The translations under genes and the position numbers were made by a program. A DNA stretch of 64,000 nucleotides from Asticcacaulis sp. ZE23SCel15 (GTDB taxonomy: Bacteria > Pseudomonadota > Alphaproteobacteria > Caulobacterales > Caulobacteraceae): positions 1,411,001 to 1,475,000 of the forward strand of contig NZ_CP130044.1 of NCBI RefSeq assembly GCF_030505395.1, in the 5' to 3' direction. Below the pieces are notes generated by a model. The model did not search any database. It was not told where the DNA came from and was given only the letters and a program-made list of their open reading frames with translations. Numbering within the stretch: position 1 is the first letter of the stretch; each line of letters begins with the position of its first letter. Positions 25,668 to 34,339 of this stretch are shown here, piece after piece.

Positions 25668-27362
25668 ATGAAGCTGTCGCGTCGTCGTGCGTTACTGTCA
25701 CTGGCTGCCGTAGGTAGTGCTCCGGCACTGGGGGCGTCTGAGGTTTCGCCGCAGCTCAAAGGCCTGCATTTCGCCCATGGTGTCGCATCGGGTGATCCTC
25801 TCAAAGACCGTGTAATCCTGTGGACGCGGCTGTCTGGCGCACAATCCCCGACCGAAGTGGCCTATGATATCGCCGCCAACGAAGCCTTTACCCAAATCAT
25901 AACCACCGGCAAATTTACCACCGATGCGGGTCGCGACTACACGGTCAAGGTCGATGCCGCGGGCCTGAAACCCGGCACCACCTATTATTACCGCTTCCGT
26001 GCCGGTGAGGCCACATCACCCACAGGCCGCACTCAGACCTTGCCTGAAAACACCAATAAGGTGGTCATGGCGGTGGCATCGTGTTCGCTGCATCCCAACG
26101 GCTATTTCAATGCCTATAAGGCCATTGCCGAACTGGATGAGGTCGATGTGGTCGTGCATCTGGGCGACTATATCTACGAATATGGTTCGGCAGTTACCGC
26201 CTATGGCATGACCAATGGCCAGATGTTGAGCCGCATCCCCCAGCCACCCCATGAGATCGTAAGCCTTGATGACTACCGTTTGCGTCATGCTCAGTATAAG
26301 GCTGATCCAGACCTTCAGGCCGCCCATGCCCGCGCCGCGTGGATCTGCGTCTTTGACGATCACGAAATCACCAATGACCCGTGGTACGGCGGTGCCGAGA
26401 ATCACAATGCTGGCGAAGGTGACTGGTTTGAGCGCAAGGCCAAGGGCTTAAAAGCCTACCGCGAATGGATGCCGATCCGCGATCCGCAGCTAGGGCAATT
26501 GTCGGACGCCATTTACCGTTCGTTCCGGTTTGGCAAGCTGGCCGAACTGATCATGGTCGAAACCCGGCTGCTGGCGCGCTCAAAGCAGCTTGATTACCAG
26601 CATGATGTTGAGATGCTCACCCTGCCCGACGGCACGCGTCAGCTTGATGTCGAGGCATTCCGTAAAAAGCTCAACGATCCGGCCCGCGAACTGTTTGGGC
26701 CTGAGCAGCGCCAGTGGCTGAAATCGACCCTGCAATCGTCAACGGACAACGGCGTGCGCTGGCAGGTACTGGGCAATCAGGTCGTCATGGCCCGCGTCGC
26801 GGGGCCTGATGTCAATAAGGTGCTGGGGCCTGAAAAAATCAAAACCCTAATGCCCATGATGCCGCTTGAGGCGCAAAAATACCTGACGGCCATGATGGGT
26901 CTGTTCAGTCAGAATCCGCCCCTGCCGCTCAATCTGGATGCCTGGGATGGCTACCCGGCCGAGCGCGAGCGCTTTTACGATATGATCAAGGCGACCAACG
27001 CCCGCGCCGTCGTCATTTCCGGCGACAGTCACTGCGCCTGGGCCAATCAGCTTAATGATGCGCAGGGTGAGCAGGTCGGCGTTGAACTGGGCGTGACCTC
27101 AATCACCAGCCCGACCCGCTGGCTGGATAAGATCCTGCCGGGCTATGAACTGGCCAAGGGGCTGGCCGAGGTCAACCCGGAAGTCATTGATGCCGATGAC
27201 AATTATAACGGTTTCATCCGCCTGACCCTGACGCCGGATCAGATGATCGGGGAATGGATGACGGTATCAACCATAACCTCGCGTGAGTTCACGACGGCCT
27301 CGCAAAAGACCTTTGTGGCCCGCGCCGAAAATAAGCGTGCGGGGCCGCTCACAGTCGTGTGA
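25668..27362 (+). CDS. phoD: PhoD-type alkaline phosphatase/phosphodiesterase
   Basis: 564 residues. The N-terminus MKLSRRRALLSLAAVGSAPALGA is a twin-arginine signal, as in most PhoD enzymes. An N-terminal beta domain (HFAHGVASGDPLKDRVILWTRL) precedes the metallophosphatase core: VASCSLHPNGYFNAY, VVHLGDYIYEYG, VFDDHEITNDPWYGG, and SGDSHCAW near residue 450. PhoD releases phosphate from mono- and diesters outside the cytosol, using Ca and Fe. AGGGGG stands eight bases before the ATG. I see no obvious Pho box. Confidence 0.93.
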   Translation: MKLSRRRALLSLAAVGSAPALGASEVSPQLKGLHFAHGVASGDPLKDRVILWTRLSGAQSPTEVAYDIAANEAFTQIITTGKFTTDAGRDYTVKVDAAGLKPGTTYYYRFRAGEATSPTGRTQTLPENTNKVVMAVASCSLHPNGYFNAYKAIAELDEVDVVVHLGDYIYEYGSAVTAYGMTNGQMLSRIPQPPHEIVSLDDYRLRHAQYKADPDLQAAHARAAWICVFDDHEITNDPWYGGAENHNAGEGDWFERKAKGLKAYREWMPIRDPQLGQLSDAIYRSFRFGKLAELIMVETRLLARSKQLDYQHDVEMLTLPDGTRQLDVEAFRKKLNDPARELFGPEQRQWLKSTLQSSTDNGVRWQVLGNQVVMARVAGPDVNKVLGPEKIKTLMPMMPLEAQKYLTAMMGLFSQNPPLPLNLDAWDGYPAERERFYDMIKATNARAVVISGDSHCAWANQLNDAQGEQVGVELGVTSITSPTRWLDKILPGYELAKGLAEVNPEVIDADDNYNGFIRLTLTPDQMIGEWMTVSTITSREFTTASQKTFVARAENKRAGPLTVV

Positions 27363-27427
27363 AGGCCTTGAAAACGGCACGGTTAGGGCGCACCTCATGA
27401 GCATCGTATTGATTGAGGATAGAACCC

Positions 27428-27964
27428 ATGTCACTTCTGGCTCCAGAAAAACCTACCGTCACCGTGGATATGTATTCCATGACCGTTCCCGTTCTGGTGC
27501 GGGCGCTTAAAAACCTGTCGCACCTGCTGGATAAGGCCGAAGCCCATGTCGAAGACAATGGCCTTAAACCCGAAGACATGCTGGGCGCGCGCCTGATCGA
27601 GGATATGCTGGCCCTGGTCAATCAGGTGCAACTGGCGACCGATACGGCCAAGGGTGCTGCGGCGCGGCTGGCGGGAGTTGAAAACCCGTCCTTTGCCGAT
27701 ATTGAAACCACCTTTGATGAGCTTCATCAGCGTATTGATAAGACGATCGAGTTTATCAAATCGGTGGATCGTGACCTGTTTACGGGGGCTGAAACGCGCG
27801 ATGTGACTTTAAAGGTGCGCGGCGGTGAGCTGCATTTTAAGGGCTTTGACTACCTGACCGGCTTTGTCCTGCCCAACCTGTTTTTCCACGTCACGACCGC
27901 CTATGGCATCATCCGTCATAAGGGCGTCAAGATCGGTAAGCTCGACTATCTGGGCCCCAGATAA
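27428..27964 (+). CDS. DUF1993 family protein
   Basis: A helical, four-helix-bundle-like cytosolic protein of 178 residues. It opens TVDMYSMTVPVLVRALKNLSHLLDKAEAH and ends with GFDYLTGFVLPNLFFHVTTAYGIIRHKGVKIGKLDYLG, the DUF1993 hallmark. The fold resembles DinB-like bundles; function is unknown. GAGGAT stands about eight bases before the chosen ATG. It is 65 bp downstream of phoD on the same strand and may be read through from it. Confidence 0.9.
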   Translation: MSLLAPEKPTVTVDMYSMTVPVLVRALKNLSHLLDKAEAHVEDNGLKPEDMLGARLIEDMLALVNQVQLATDTAKGAAARLAGVENPSFADIETTFDELHQRIDKTIEFIKSVDRDLFTGAETRDVTLKVRGGELHFKGFDYLTGFVLPNLFFHVTTAYGIIRHKGVKIGKLDYLGPR

Positions 27965-27989
27965 GACAACACATATTATCCAAATTGCC

Positions 27990-28022
27990 ACAGCCCTGCG
28001 CGGATTATCTGCGCAGGGCTGT
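27990..28022 (+). terminator. Strong hairpin after the DUF1993 gene
   Basis: Perfect 12-bp stem ACAGCCCTGCGC / GCGCAGGGCTGT. There is no T-run after it, so it may need Rho or act as a 3'-end stabiliser. Confidence 0.6.
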
Positions 28023-28095
28023 GTCGTCATTGAACTGTGGTTAATTTTGGTTAATACTCAAAAGGAGTGGGTAGCGTTAGCGTGATTTTTTTGAC

Positions 28096-28140
28096 GCGCA
28101 TTTGATTCCGAAAACCGTTTACACTTTTCGGAATGCGCTT
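28096..28140 (+). repeat. CIR-like intergenic repeat carrying a GANTC site
   Basis: Reads GCGCATTTGATTCCGAAAAC, a short loop, then CACTTTTCGGAATGCGC; the arms are inverted repeats and GATTC (GANTC) lies in the left arm. The same element occurs at 19478-19536 (inverted) and 52208-52252. Confidence 0.75.
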
Positions 28141-28196
28141 GAGGGGTTTCCGGCAAATGCGGAAGCGTTAAGGCGGCCTGAACGGCTGGGGGTGAA

Positions 28197-29636
28197 ATGG
28201 TGTTTCCCGATTCCATAGAGGTGGCGGCTGGGCTGGTCTTTGTGTACCTGCTGATCAGCGTGATCACGACCATTGCGCGGGAATTGCTGGAAGGCTTTGT
28301 CAAAAGCCGTGGCCGGATGCTGGAACGTGGCCTCACCGAAATGCTGGGCCGCCATCATGGGCGCGGGGCTGAGAAATATGCGCTGGTCAAGGACTTCTAT
28401 ACTCATCCCCTGATCCAGTCCCTGTATCAGGGCGACTATTCGACGCCGGATAAGCGCAAATTCCGCGCCGGACGTAACCTGCCGTCCTATATTTCCTCCA
28501 ACAGCTTTGCCGCCGCCCTGCTTGATATCGTCGCCGACAAAGGCGGCTATTCGACAATTGAGGGCCGCGATGTCAACAATCTGCTGGAGGCGTCTGAGCG
28601 TCTGGAAGATCAACGGCTGAAAAAAGTCGTGCAATTTGCCCTGTGCTCCAGTGGCGGCGACTATCTTCAGGCCCAGAAGCAGATCGAAAACTGGTATGAT
28701 GCCTCGATGGTGCGGGTGTCGGGCTGGTATCGGCGCGATACCCATAAGATCGTGTTCTGGTCAGGTTTAGCCGCCTCGGTCATCCTGAATATCAATACGT
28801 TTGTGATTGCCGACAGTCTGTACCGCGACCCGACCTTGCGTAAGGTCGCGGTGGCCAAGGCCGAAGCCTATATCGAACACAGCCGTGTCCAGACCGAACC
28901 CCGGCCGATCACGATTGACGCGCTGCCGTCGTCTGAGGTGGCTGCCGATGTCTCGACGGCCTCGGTCCCGGCTATGGTCGCGCCGCCGGCGGTTCTGACC
29001 GAGCCTGCGGCCAATGCAGACATGGCCAAGACCTGGCAAAGCCTGAAAACCGAAAAAGACTATATCGATACGCTCGGCCTGCCGCTGGGGTGGAACGACA
29101 ATACGCTGGAGTCGATGGAACGCTTTTTCAACATCGCTGTGCCGGAAGACGCCGCGGACGCCCCGGCAGAGACGCCCGCTAATCCCACAGGTGTGCAGGG
29201 CTGGTTCGGCACCCAGTTTAATTATCTGGTCAAGCTGCTGGACGTGCGCATGGACGCCGAAGACGCGCTGGTGTTCGGCGGCAATTTCCTGCGCAATACC
29301 ATCGGGCTTCTGACCATTATGCTGGGCTGGTTGATGACCGCGTTTGCTATCACGCTGGGGGCGCCGTTCTGGTTTGATATTTTGAACCGCCTGATGGTCA
29401 TCCGCTCGACCCAAAAGCCCAAGGATGCGACCTCAACCGGGTCACCCAATCTGTGGAATATTATTGGTGAAACCCCACCCACCTCACCGCCGCCTGCCGC
29501 CGTGGTTAACTATTCCGGCGGCTATGTATCCTCAGCCCAATCCCCGCTGATTACCGCGCGACTAGTCTCAAAGCCCGAAGATCAGGAAGCTCTGGCGGCC
29601 ATCGACCCCCATGAGCGGCCCAGAGAAGATAGTTAG
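28197..29636 (+). CDS. Uncharacterised three-helix membrane protein
   Basis: 479 residues. A first membrane helix (about 8-27) is followed by an amphipathic region (ARELLEGFVKSRGRMLERGLTEML) and the motif HPLIQSLY...NLPSYISSNSFAAALLDIV, seen in a widespread uncharacterised family. A second helix is at IVFWSGLAASVILNINTFVIAD and a third near TIGLLTIMLGWLMTAFAITLG. The Ala/Pro-rich stretch around 230-270 looks disordered. Function is unknown. GGGGG stands five bases before the ATG. The next gene, a lysozyme-like hydrolase, starts 10 bases after the stop. Confidence 0.8.
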   Translation: MVFPDSIEVAAGLVFVYLLISVITTIARELLEGFVKSRGRMLERGLTEMLGRHHGRGAEKYALVKDFYTHPLIQSLYQGDYSTPDKRKFRAGRNLPSYISSNSFAAALLDIVADKGGYSTIEGRDVNNLLEASERLEDQRLKKVVQFALCSSGGDYLQAQKQIENWYDASMVRVSGWYRRDTHKIVFWSGLAASVILNINTFVIADSLYRDPTLRKVAVAKAEAYIEHSRVQTEPRPITIDALPSSEVAADVSTASVPAMVAPPAVLTEPAANADMAKTWQSLKTEKDYIDTLGLPLGWNDNTLESMERFFNIAVPEDAADAPAETPANPTGVQGWFGTQFNYLVKLLDVRMDAEDALVFGGNFLRNTIGLLTIMLGWLMTAFAITLGAPFWFDILNRLMVIRSTQKPKDATSTGSPNLWNIIGETPPTSPPPAAVVNYSGGYVSSAQSPLITARLVSKPEDQEALAAIDPHERPREDS

Positions 29637-29646
29637 GGGCGCAGAC

Positions 29647-30273
29647 ATGGTGGATGTTGTTCAGGCGCATTTGATCGCCATGGTGCCGAAAATCCGGCCT
29701 GACCGGGCCTTGAGCTATGCCGACGCCATTAATGACGTGCTGGCGGACGCAGAGATTGATACCGCCCAGAGGCTGGTGCATTTCATGGCTCAGATTGCCC
29801 ACGAAAGTGCGGGATTTTCAGCGCTGGTCGAAAGCACCAACTATAAAAACGCCGCCTATCTCGATAAGACCTTCAGCAATGTCAAAGGTCTGGCGCAAGC
29901 TCAGGCTCTGATTGCCAAAGGGCCGGTCGCCATTGGTAACTGCATCTATGCCAACCGGCTCGGCAACGGCAACGAAGCCTCCGGCGACGGTTATCGCTAT
30001 CGCGGGCGCGGCTTCATGATGATTACGGGCAAGAATAATTACCGTGAGGTCGAAGCCTATTCCGGCCTGCCGGTCATCGCCCATCCGGAACTGCTGGGAC
30101 AGGCGGGACCTGCCGCACAGGCGGCCGCAAGGTTCTGGCTGACGCGCAATATTAATACGGCGGCTGACGCCGATGACATTGCCGAAGTCACCCGACTGAT
30201 CAACGGCCCCGCCCGCCACGGACTTGACCAGCGCCAGACTTGGCTGAATAAAACCAAGGCCATCTGGCTGTAG
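29647..30273 (+). CDS. GH19 chitinase/lysozyme-like enzyme
   Basis: About 208 residues, single-domain, without a signal peptide. MAQIAHESAGFSALVESTNY holds the catalytic glutamate (HES), and YRGRGFMMITGKNNYREV and RLINGPARHG are typical GH19 blocks. Small leaderless GH19 enzymes are usually phage-type endolysins cutting peptidoglycan. The start chosen has AGGGG seven bases upstream; an ATG 36 bases earlier would overlap the previous gene but has no SD. No capsid, tail or holin gene is nearby, so this is not an evident prophage. Coupling to the upstream membrane protein is likely. Confidence 0.87.
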   Translation: MVDVVQAHLIAMVPKIRPDRALSYADAINDVLADAEIDTAQRLVHFMAQIAHESAGFSALVESTNYKNAAYLDKTFSNVKGLAQAQALIAKGPVAIGNCIYANRLGNGNEASGDGYRYRGRGFMMITGKNNYREVEAYSGLPVIAHPELLGQAGPAAQAAARFWLTRNINTAADADDIAEVTRLINGPARHGLDQRQTWLNKTKAIWL

Positions 30274-30355
30274 TCACAGCGAAGTGTAGCGGTAGCTCTT
30301 GCCGTTTATGCGCGAGCGCCCCATGTTTGGCGCTCAGTAAAACCGGAGCCCCGCG

Positions 30356-30979
30356 ATGATCAATCTCTACACCTGGCGCACGCCCAATGGCCGCAAGATT
30401 TCCATAGCGCTCGAAGAATTTGGTCTGCCCTACACGGTGTTTCCGATTGATATCTCTAAGAATGAGCAATTCGCGCCGGACTTTCTCAATATCTCCCCCA
30501 ATAATAAAATCCCGGCCATTGTTGACGAAGATGCGGGGAATTTAAGCGTGTTTGAATTGGGTGCAATACTGACCTATCTGGCGGACAAGACCGGCAAATT
30601 CCTGCCCGCATCCGGCCCCGCCCGCTACAAGGTTCTGGAATGGCTAAACTGGCAGGTGGGCGGCATGGGGCCTATGTTCGGGCAGTTCGGCCATTTCACC
30701 GTCTATGCGCCGGAAAAAATCCCCTACGCGGTTGAGCGCTATACCGGTGAGGTGCGCCGTCTGCTAGGGGTGCTCGATAAGCGTCTGTCCGAGGCCGCCT
30801 ATGTTGGGGGTGATGACTATTCGATCGCCGATATGGCCATCTTTCCGTGGCTGGCGGGCCTTAAGACCGGCTATAAGGCTGAGGCCCTTTTAGACGGTTT
30901 TAACTATGTTCAGGCTTACATTGATAAAATAGCTGCGCGTCCGGCGGTTGGGCGTGGTATGTTAGTTCCGCAGGTCTGA
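30356..30979 (+). CDS. Glutathione S-transferase
   Basis: 207 residues. The thioredoxin-like N-terminal domain (MINLYTWRTPNGRKISIALEEFGLPYTVFPIDI) with NKIPAIVDEDAG resembles the YfcG/Ure2p-like subgroup, whose members have disulfide reductase activity with glutathione. The C-terminal helical domain includes WLNWQVGGMGPMFGQFGHF and YSIADMAIFPWL (N-cap box). GGAG stands seven bases before the ATG. A hairpin (GAGCGCC/GGCGCTC, 30314-30335) lies just upstream and may end the preceding transcript. Confidence 0.93.
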   Translation: MINLYTWRTPNGRKISIALEEFGLPYTVFPIDISKNEQFAPDFLNISPNNKIPAIVDEDAGNLSVFELGAILTYLADKTGKFLPASGPARYKVLEWLNWQVGGMGPMFGQFGHFTVYAPEKIPYAVERYTGEVRRLLGVLDKRLSEAAYVGGDDYSIADMAIFPWLAGLKTGYKAEALLDGFNYVQAYIDKIAARPAVGRGMLVPQV

Positions 30980-31011
30980 TCCGGCATGTGAGTTGAAAGA
31001 TAAAAAAACAA

Positions 31012-31500
31012 ATGAAGCCTTTCCGTGCCCCGGCTAACCCGTTCACTGTGTGGACGGATCTGGCCTTTAAGACCACCGAGATGATGATGGCGTCTGCCCA
31101 TGTCATCAATCATCGTACCACTCAGATGATGAACTCTGATCCTATCCCCAGTGCGGCGGATCAGGCCGAGTTTAACCTGATGTCGCAGGAAAAGGTCGAG
31201 GCGGCGCACGAATCGATGTTCGCCATGACCCGCTATATGATGGGTCTGAACCAGCAGATCGGCACTGAGACGTTTAAGCACATGATGACCGGCACCAGCG
31301 ATTTCATGTCGCTGGCGTTCAGTCAGACGCCTGAGCAGATGATGACCCGTCAGGCCAAGCTGATGCAGACCCTGACCGACAGCGCGGTCAGTGCGTCTCA
31401 CCTTAGCCATACGACGGCGACGCTTGTGAACCGCGGCCTCAAACCGATCCATCGTCGCGCGACTGCCAATGCCAAGCGCCTTGGCACCAAGGGCAAATAG
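31012..31500 (+). CDS. Phasin family protein
   Basis: A helical 162-residue protein rich in Met, Ala, Gln and Thr: WTDLAFKTTEMMMASAHVINHRTTQMM, then ETFKHMMTGTSDFMSLAFSQTPEQMMTRQAKLMQTLTDSAV. This fits granule-associated phasins that coat polyhydroxyalkanoate inclusions, as does the basic C-terminus (HRRATANAKRLGTKGK). Identity rests on composition and helix pattern, so it is less certain than a motif-based call. No PHA synthase is in the window, and the SD is weak. Confidence 0.7.
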   Translation: MKPFRAPANPFTVWTDLAFKTTEMMMASAHVINHRTTQMMNSDPIPSAADQAEFNLMSQEKVEAAHESMFAMTRYMMGLNQQIGTETFKHMMTGTSDFMSLAFSQTPEQMMTRQAKLMQTLTDSAVSASHLSHTTATLVNRGLKPIHRRATANAKRLGTKGK

Positions 31501-31555
31501 CAATCCATTTCCAGCGGGCCATCGTATCTAAGCCATATTAGATATGGGTGGTGTG

Positions 31556-32260
31556 ATGGCGCATTTTCTTGTTATTGCCGGTTCAAGCGATATAGGCCGG
31601 GCGACCAAAGAACTGTTGGCGGCGCACGGGCATGTCGTCACGTCCACCGCCCGCCCGCCTCAATCCGGTGACATCGCGCTGGATGCGACGGATTTTACGG
31701 CGGTTGAGCAGGCGTTTTCTAAAGCGACTGAAATGCACGGCCCCATCGACGGGGTGGTCAATTGCGCGGGGTCGTTGTGGTTAAAGCCCGCCCATATGAC
31801 CAGCGCCGATCAGTACCGGGCCGTGATCGATGCATCGCTCACCACCGCCTTTGCCGTGGTGCGCGCGGCGGCCAAACAGATGACGGCGGGTGGATCGGTG
31901 GTGCTGATATCGTCAGCCGCAGCCCATGAAGGCCTGGCCAATCACGAAGCCATTGCCGCGGCCAAGGCGGGGGTTGAGGGGCTGATGCGGTCGGCGGCGG
32001 CGACCTATGCCGGTCAAAATCTGCGCTTCAATGCCGTAGCCCCCGGTCTGGTGCAGACGCGCATGACGAAAGCGCTAACCGCCAATGATATGTCGCGCAA
32101 AGTCTCTGAATCCATGCACGCGCTTGGGCGGCTGGGTGAACCCGATGATATCGCCCGCGCGATTGTGTTCCTGCTAGATCCGGCCAATGACTGGATCACC
32201 GGTCAGGTGCTGGGTGTCGATGGCGGCTTGGGCGGTATCCGGCCCCGCACCAAGATATGA
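31556..32260 (+). CDS. Short-chain dehydrogenase/reductase lacking the catalytic Tyr
   Basis: About 234 residues with the Rossmann start FLVIAGSSDIGRATKEL and NCAG near residue 70. The serine is present (ISSAA, S119/S120) and the lysine K137 is in place. The YxxxK tyrosine, however, is isoleucine I133 (NHEAIAAAK). The C-terminus ITGQVLGVDGGLGG is standard. A canonical reduction by this protein is therefore doubtful; it may be a specialised subfamily. It overlaps the photolyase start in ATGA. An ATG 12 bases earlier is possible. Confidence 0.85.
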   Translation: MAHFLVIAGSSDIGRATKELLAAHGHVVTSTARPPQSGDIALDATDFTAVEQAFSKATEMHGPIDGVVNCAGSLWLKPAHMTSADQYRAVIDASLTTAFAVVRAAAKQMTAGGSVVLISSAAAHEGLANHEAIAAAKAGVEGLMRSAAATYAGQNLRFNAVAPGLVQTRMTKALTANDMSRKVSESMHALGRLGEPDDIARAIVFLLDPANDWITGQVLGVDGGLGGIRPRTKI

Positions 32261-33795
32261 CGACTCTGCGCGTCATCCTAGGCGATCAGTTATCGACGCG
32301 TCTTGAGATTATCCGCACCGCCGACCGGGCCAATGATGTGATCCTGATGGCTGAGGTTGGTGATGAAGCCTCATATGTCAAACACCATGTTAAAAAGATC
32401 GCTTTTGTATTTGCCGCCATGCGCCATTACGCGCAGGCTTTGACGCAGGCAGGTTACAATGTGCGCTATGTCAAACTGGATGACCCCGAAAACAGCCACA
32501 GCCTGACCGGTGAAATCGAGCGGGCGGTGGAAGACTTAAGCCCGAGCGAAGTTCAGGTGACTGAAGCCGGGGAATGGCGGCTGAAAAAGGCGTTTGAGGA
32601 TTTACAAGCGCGGCTCAATGTCCCGATGACGATCCTGCCCGATACACGGTTTTTGTGTTCGCACGGTGAATTTAACGCTTGGGCCGACGGCAAAAAAGAG
32701 CTGCGGATGGAGTTTTTTTACCGCCACATGCGGTCGCGCTATAATATTTTGATGGATGCGCACGGCAAACCCTGCGGCGGGCAGTGGAATTTCGATAAGG
32801 ACAACCGCCGGCCGCCGGTCAAAGGCCTGACCGCACCGAAACGCCTCAGTTTTAAAAAGGACGCCATTACCCGTGAGGTGCTGGATCTGGTGCGGGATCG
32901 TTTTCCTGACAATATCGGGCGGCTGGAGCCGTTTCATTTCGCCGTCACCCGCACGCAGGCGCTCAAGGAACTGGATCATTTCATCACCCACTGCCTGCCG
33001 TCATTTGGCACCTATCAGGACGCGATGGTGACGGATGAACCCTATCTCTATCACTCGCTGCTGGCGGCCTATATCAATGTCGGGTTCCTCTATCCGCTGG
33101 AGGTTTGTCAAAAGGCTGAGGCCGCCTATCGCGCAGGCGCAGCCCCCCTCAATGCCGTCGAAGGCTTTATCCGTCAGATACTGGGCTGGCGCGAATATGT
33201 GCGCGGCATTTACTGGCGGCACATGCCGGACTATGCTGACCTGAATGTGCTGGGTGCTCATGAGGATTTGCCGTGGTTTTACTGGGATGCGGAAACCAAA
33301 ATGCACTGCATCAAGCAGGCCGTCACCCATACGCTGGATCATGCCTATTCCCACCATATTCAGCGGTTGATGATCACTGGCAATTTTGCCCTGCTGGCCG
33401 GAATCGCGCCGCGTCAGGTCCATGAATGGTATCTGGCCGTCTATGCCGACGCCTATGAATGGGTGGAATTGCCCAATACGCTGGGCATGGCGTTGCATGC
33501 CGACGGCGGGATCATGGCGTCGAAACCCTATGCGGCGGGCGGCAACTATATCTCGAAAATGAGCAATTTTTGCCAGGGCTGTCACTATGATGTCAAGGAT
33601 GCAACTGGGGATCTCGCCTGCCCGTTCAACAGTCTTTATTGGGATTTCATGAACCGCCACCGTGAGCGTTTCAAAGGCCATCATCGGCTGAACTATGCCT
33701 ATGCGACATGGGACCGGATGGGGGAGCCAAAGCAAGCCGCTTACCGCGCCCGTGCCGATCAGGTCAGGCAAATGATGCGGGAGGGCGCACTGTGA
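32257..33795 (+). CDS. FeS-type cryptochrome/(6-4) photolyase, PhrB-like
   Basis: 512 residues of the prokaryotic (6-4) photolyase group (DPRP/FeS-BCP). [11 protein letters not shown] opens the N-terminal alpha/beta domain, followed by the all-helical FAD domain with [18 protein letters not shown] and [15 protein letters not shown]. The four cysteines expected to bind a 4Fe-4S cluster are C351, C439, C442 and C455, the spacing known from Agrobacterium PhrB. It should repair UV (6-4) photoproducts with light. It overlaps both neighbours by four bases, so the SDR, photolyase and DUF2256 genes form one operon. Confidence 0.94.
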   Translation: MTTLRVILGDQLSTRLEIIRTADRANDVILMAEVGDEASYVKHHVKKIAFVFAAMRHYAQALTQAGYNVRYVKLDDPENSHSLTGEIERAVEDLSPSEVQVTEAGEWRLKKAFEDLQARLNVPMTILPDTRFLCSHGEFNAWADGKKELRMEFFYRHMRSRYNILMDAHGKPCGGQWNFDKDNRRPPVKGLTAPKRLSFKKDAITREVLDLVRDRFPDNIGRLEPFHFAVTRTQALKELDHFITHCLPSFGTYQDAMVTDEPYLYHSLLAAYINVGFLYPLEVCQKAEAAYRAGAAPLNAVEGFIRQILGWREYVRGIYWRHMPDYADLNVLGAHEDLPWFYWDAETKMHCIKQAVTHTLDHAYSHHIQRLMITGNFALLAGIAPRQVHEWYLAVYADAYEWVELPNTLGMALHADGGIMASKPYAAGGNYISKMSNFCQGCHYDVKDATGDLACPFNSLYWDFMNRHRERFKGHHRLNYAYATWDRMGEPKQAAYRARADQVRQMMREGAL

Positions 33796-33932
33796 AAGCC
33801 ACCCGTTACACCAAGTCTAATTTGCCCTCAAAGGTCTGCGTCACCTGCGGCCGACCGTTTAACTGGCGCAAAAAATGGGCAAAGGTCTGGGATGAAGTCA
33901 AATATTGCTCGGATAGGTGCCGACGCACTTGA
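33792..33932 (+). CDS. DUF2256 small zinc-ribbon-like protein
   Basis: A 46-residue protein starting at a GTG in a GTGA overlap with the photolyase stop. It has the family pattern [26 protein letters not shown] and YCSDRCRR, with four cysteines (CxxC...CxxxC) suited to bind zinc. DUF2256 genes commonly accompany FeS photolyases. The function is unknown; a role in cluster assembly or nucleic-acid binding is only a guess. The longer upstream frame is a shadow of the photolyase gene. Confidence 0.88.
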   Translation: MKATRYTKSNLPSKVCVTCGRPFNWRKKWAKVWDEVKYCSDRCRRT

Positions 33933-34334
33933 TCATGTGGATAACCAAGATTTTATCAACTCGCATACATTTTCGTCCAAATCAGGTTTGCCCTGATTAA
34001 TACCCTGCACAATTTCAAACATTGTGTCTTTGAGATTTGGATGCGCTGCCCAAAGTTCCGGCTTCACGGTTAGCACGGCTTTTAGAAGATCACCTTCGTA
34101 AAAGTCGCCTTCGATAAGAGGGTTCTTGCTAAGGATTTCAATAGCTAATGGCACCAGAAATTTCGTGCCTATGTCCTGTGAGATCATTACCCTGAGATCA
34201 CCTGCCGTTAGCTGACTCACGGGTATTTTTCGAAGCTGAGTGCATCTCCGGGTAAGATTGCTGTAATTGTCTACTTCCCAGACGCTGAGCTCTAAATCTT
34301 CCAGTGTCAGATAGGCGTATTGATGTGTTTGCAT
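33933..34334 (-). CDS. CdiI-type contact-dependent inhibition immunity protein (orphan)
   Basis: 133 residues. It matches my memory of the CdiI_2 immunity family: LEDLELSVWEVDNYSNLTRRCTQLRKIPVSQLTAGDLRVMISQDIG, then FLVPLAIEILSKNPLIEGDFYEGDLLKAVL. Members neutralise the toxic tip of a cognate CdiA or related polymorphic toxin. No cdiA, cdiB, Rhs or other toxin lies within view, so it is an orphan. It ends against the DUF2256 gene, and ybaK starts it from upstream on the same strand with only a five-base gap. Confidence 0.72.
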   Translation of the reverse strand: MQTHQYAYLTLEDLELSVWEVDNYSNLTRRCTQLRKIPVSQLTAGDLRVMISQDIGTKFLVPLAIEILSKNPLIEGDFYEGDLLKAVLTVKPELWAAHPNLKDTMFEIVQGINQGKPDLDENVCELIKSWLST

Positions 34335-34339
34335 ATGTC

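Noticed and set aside
29611-30273. Prophage remnant suggested by the GH19 enzyme
   Set aside because: No integrase, capsid, tail, holin or attachment site is visible around it; neighbours are ordinary chromosomal genes.
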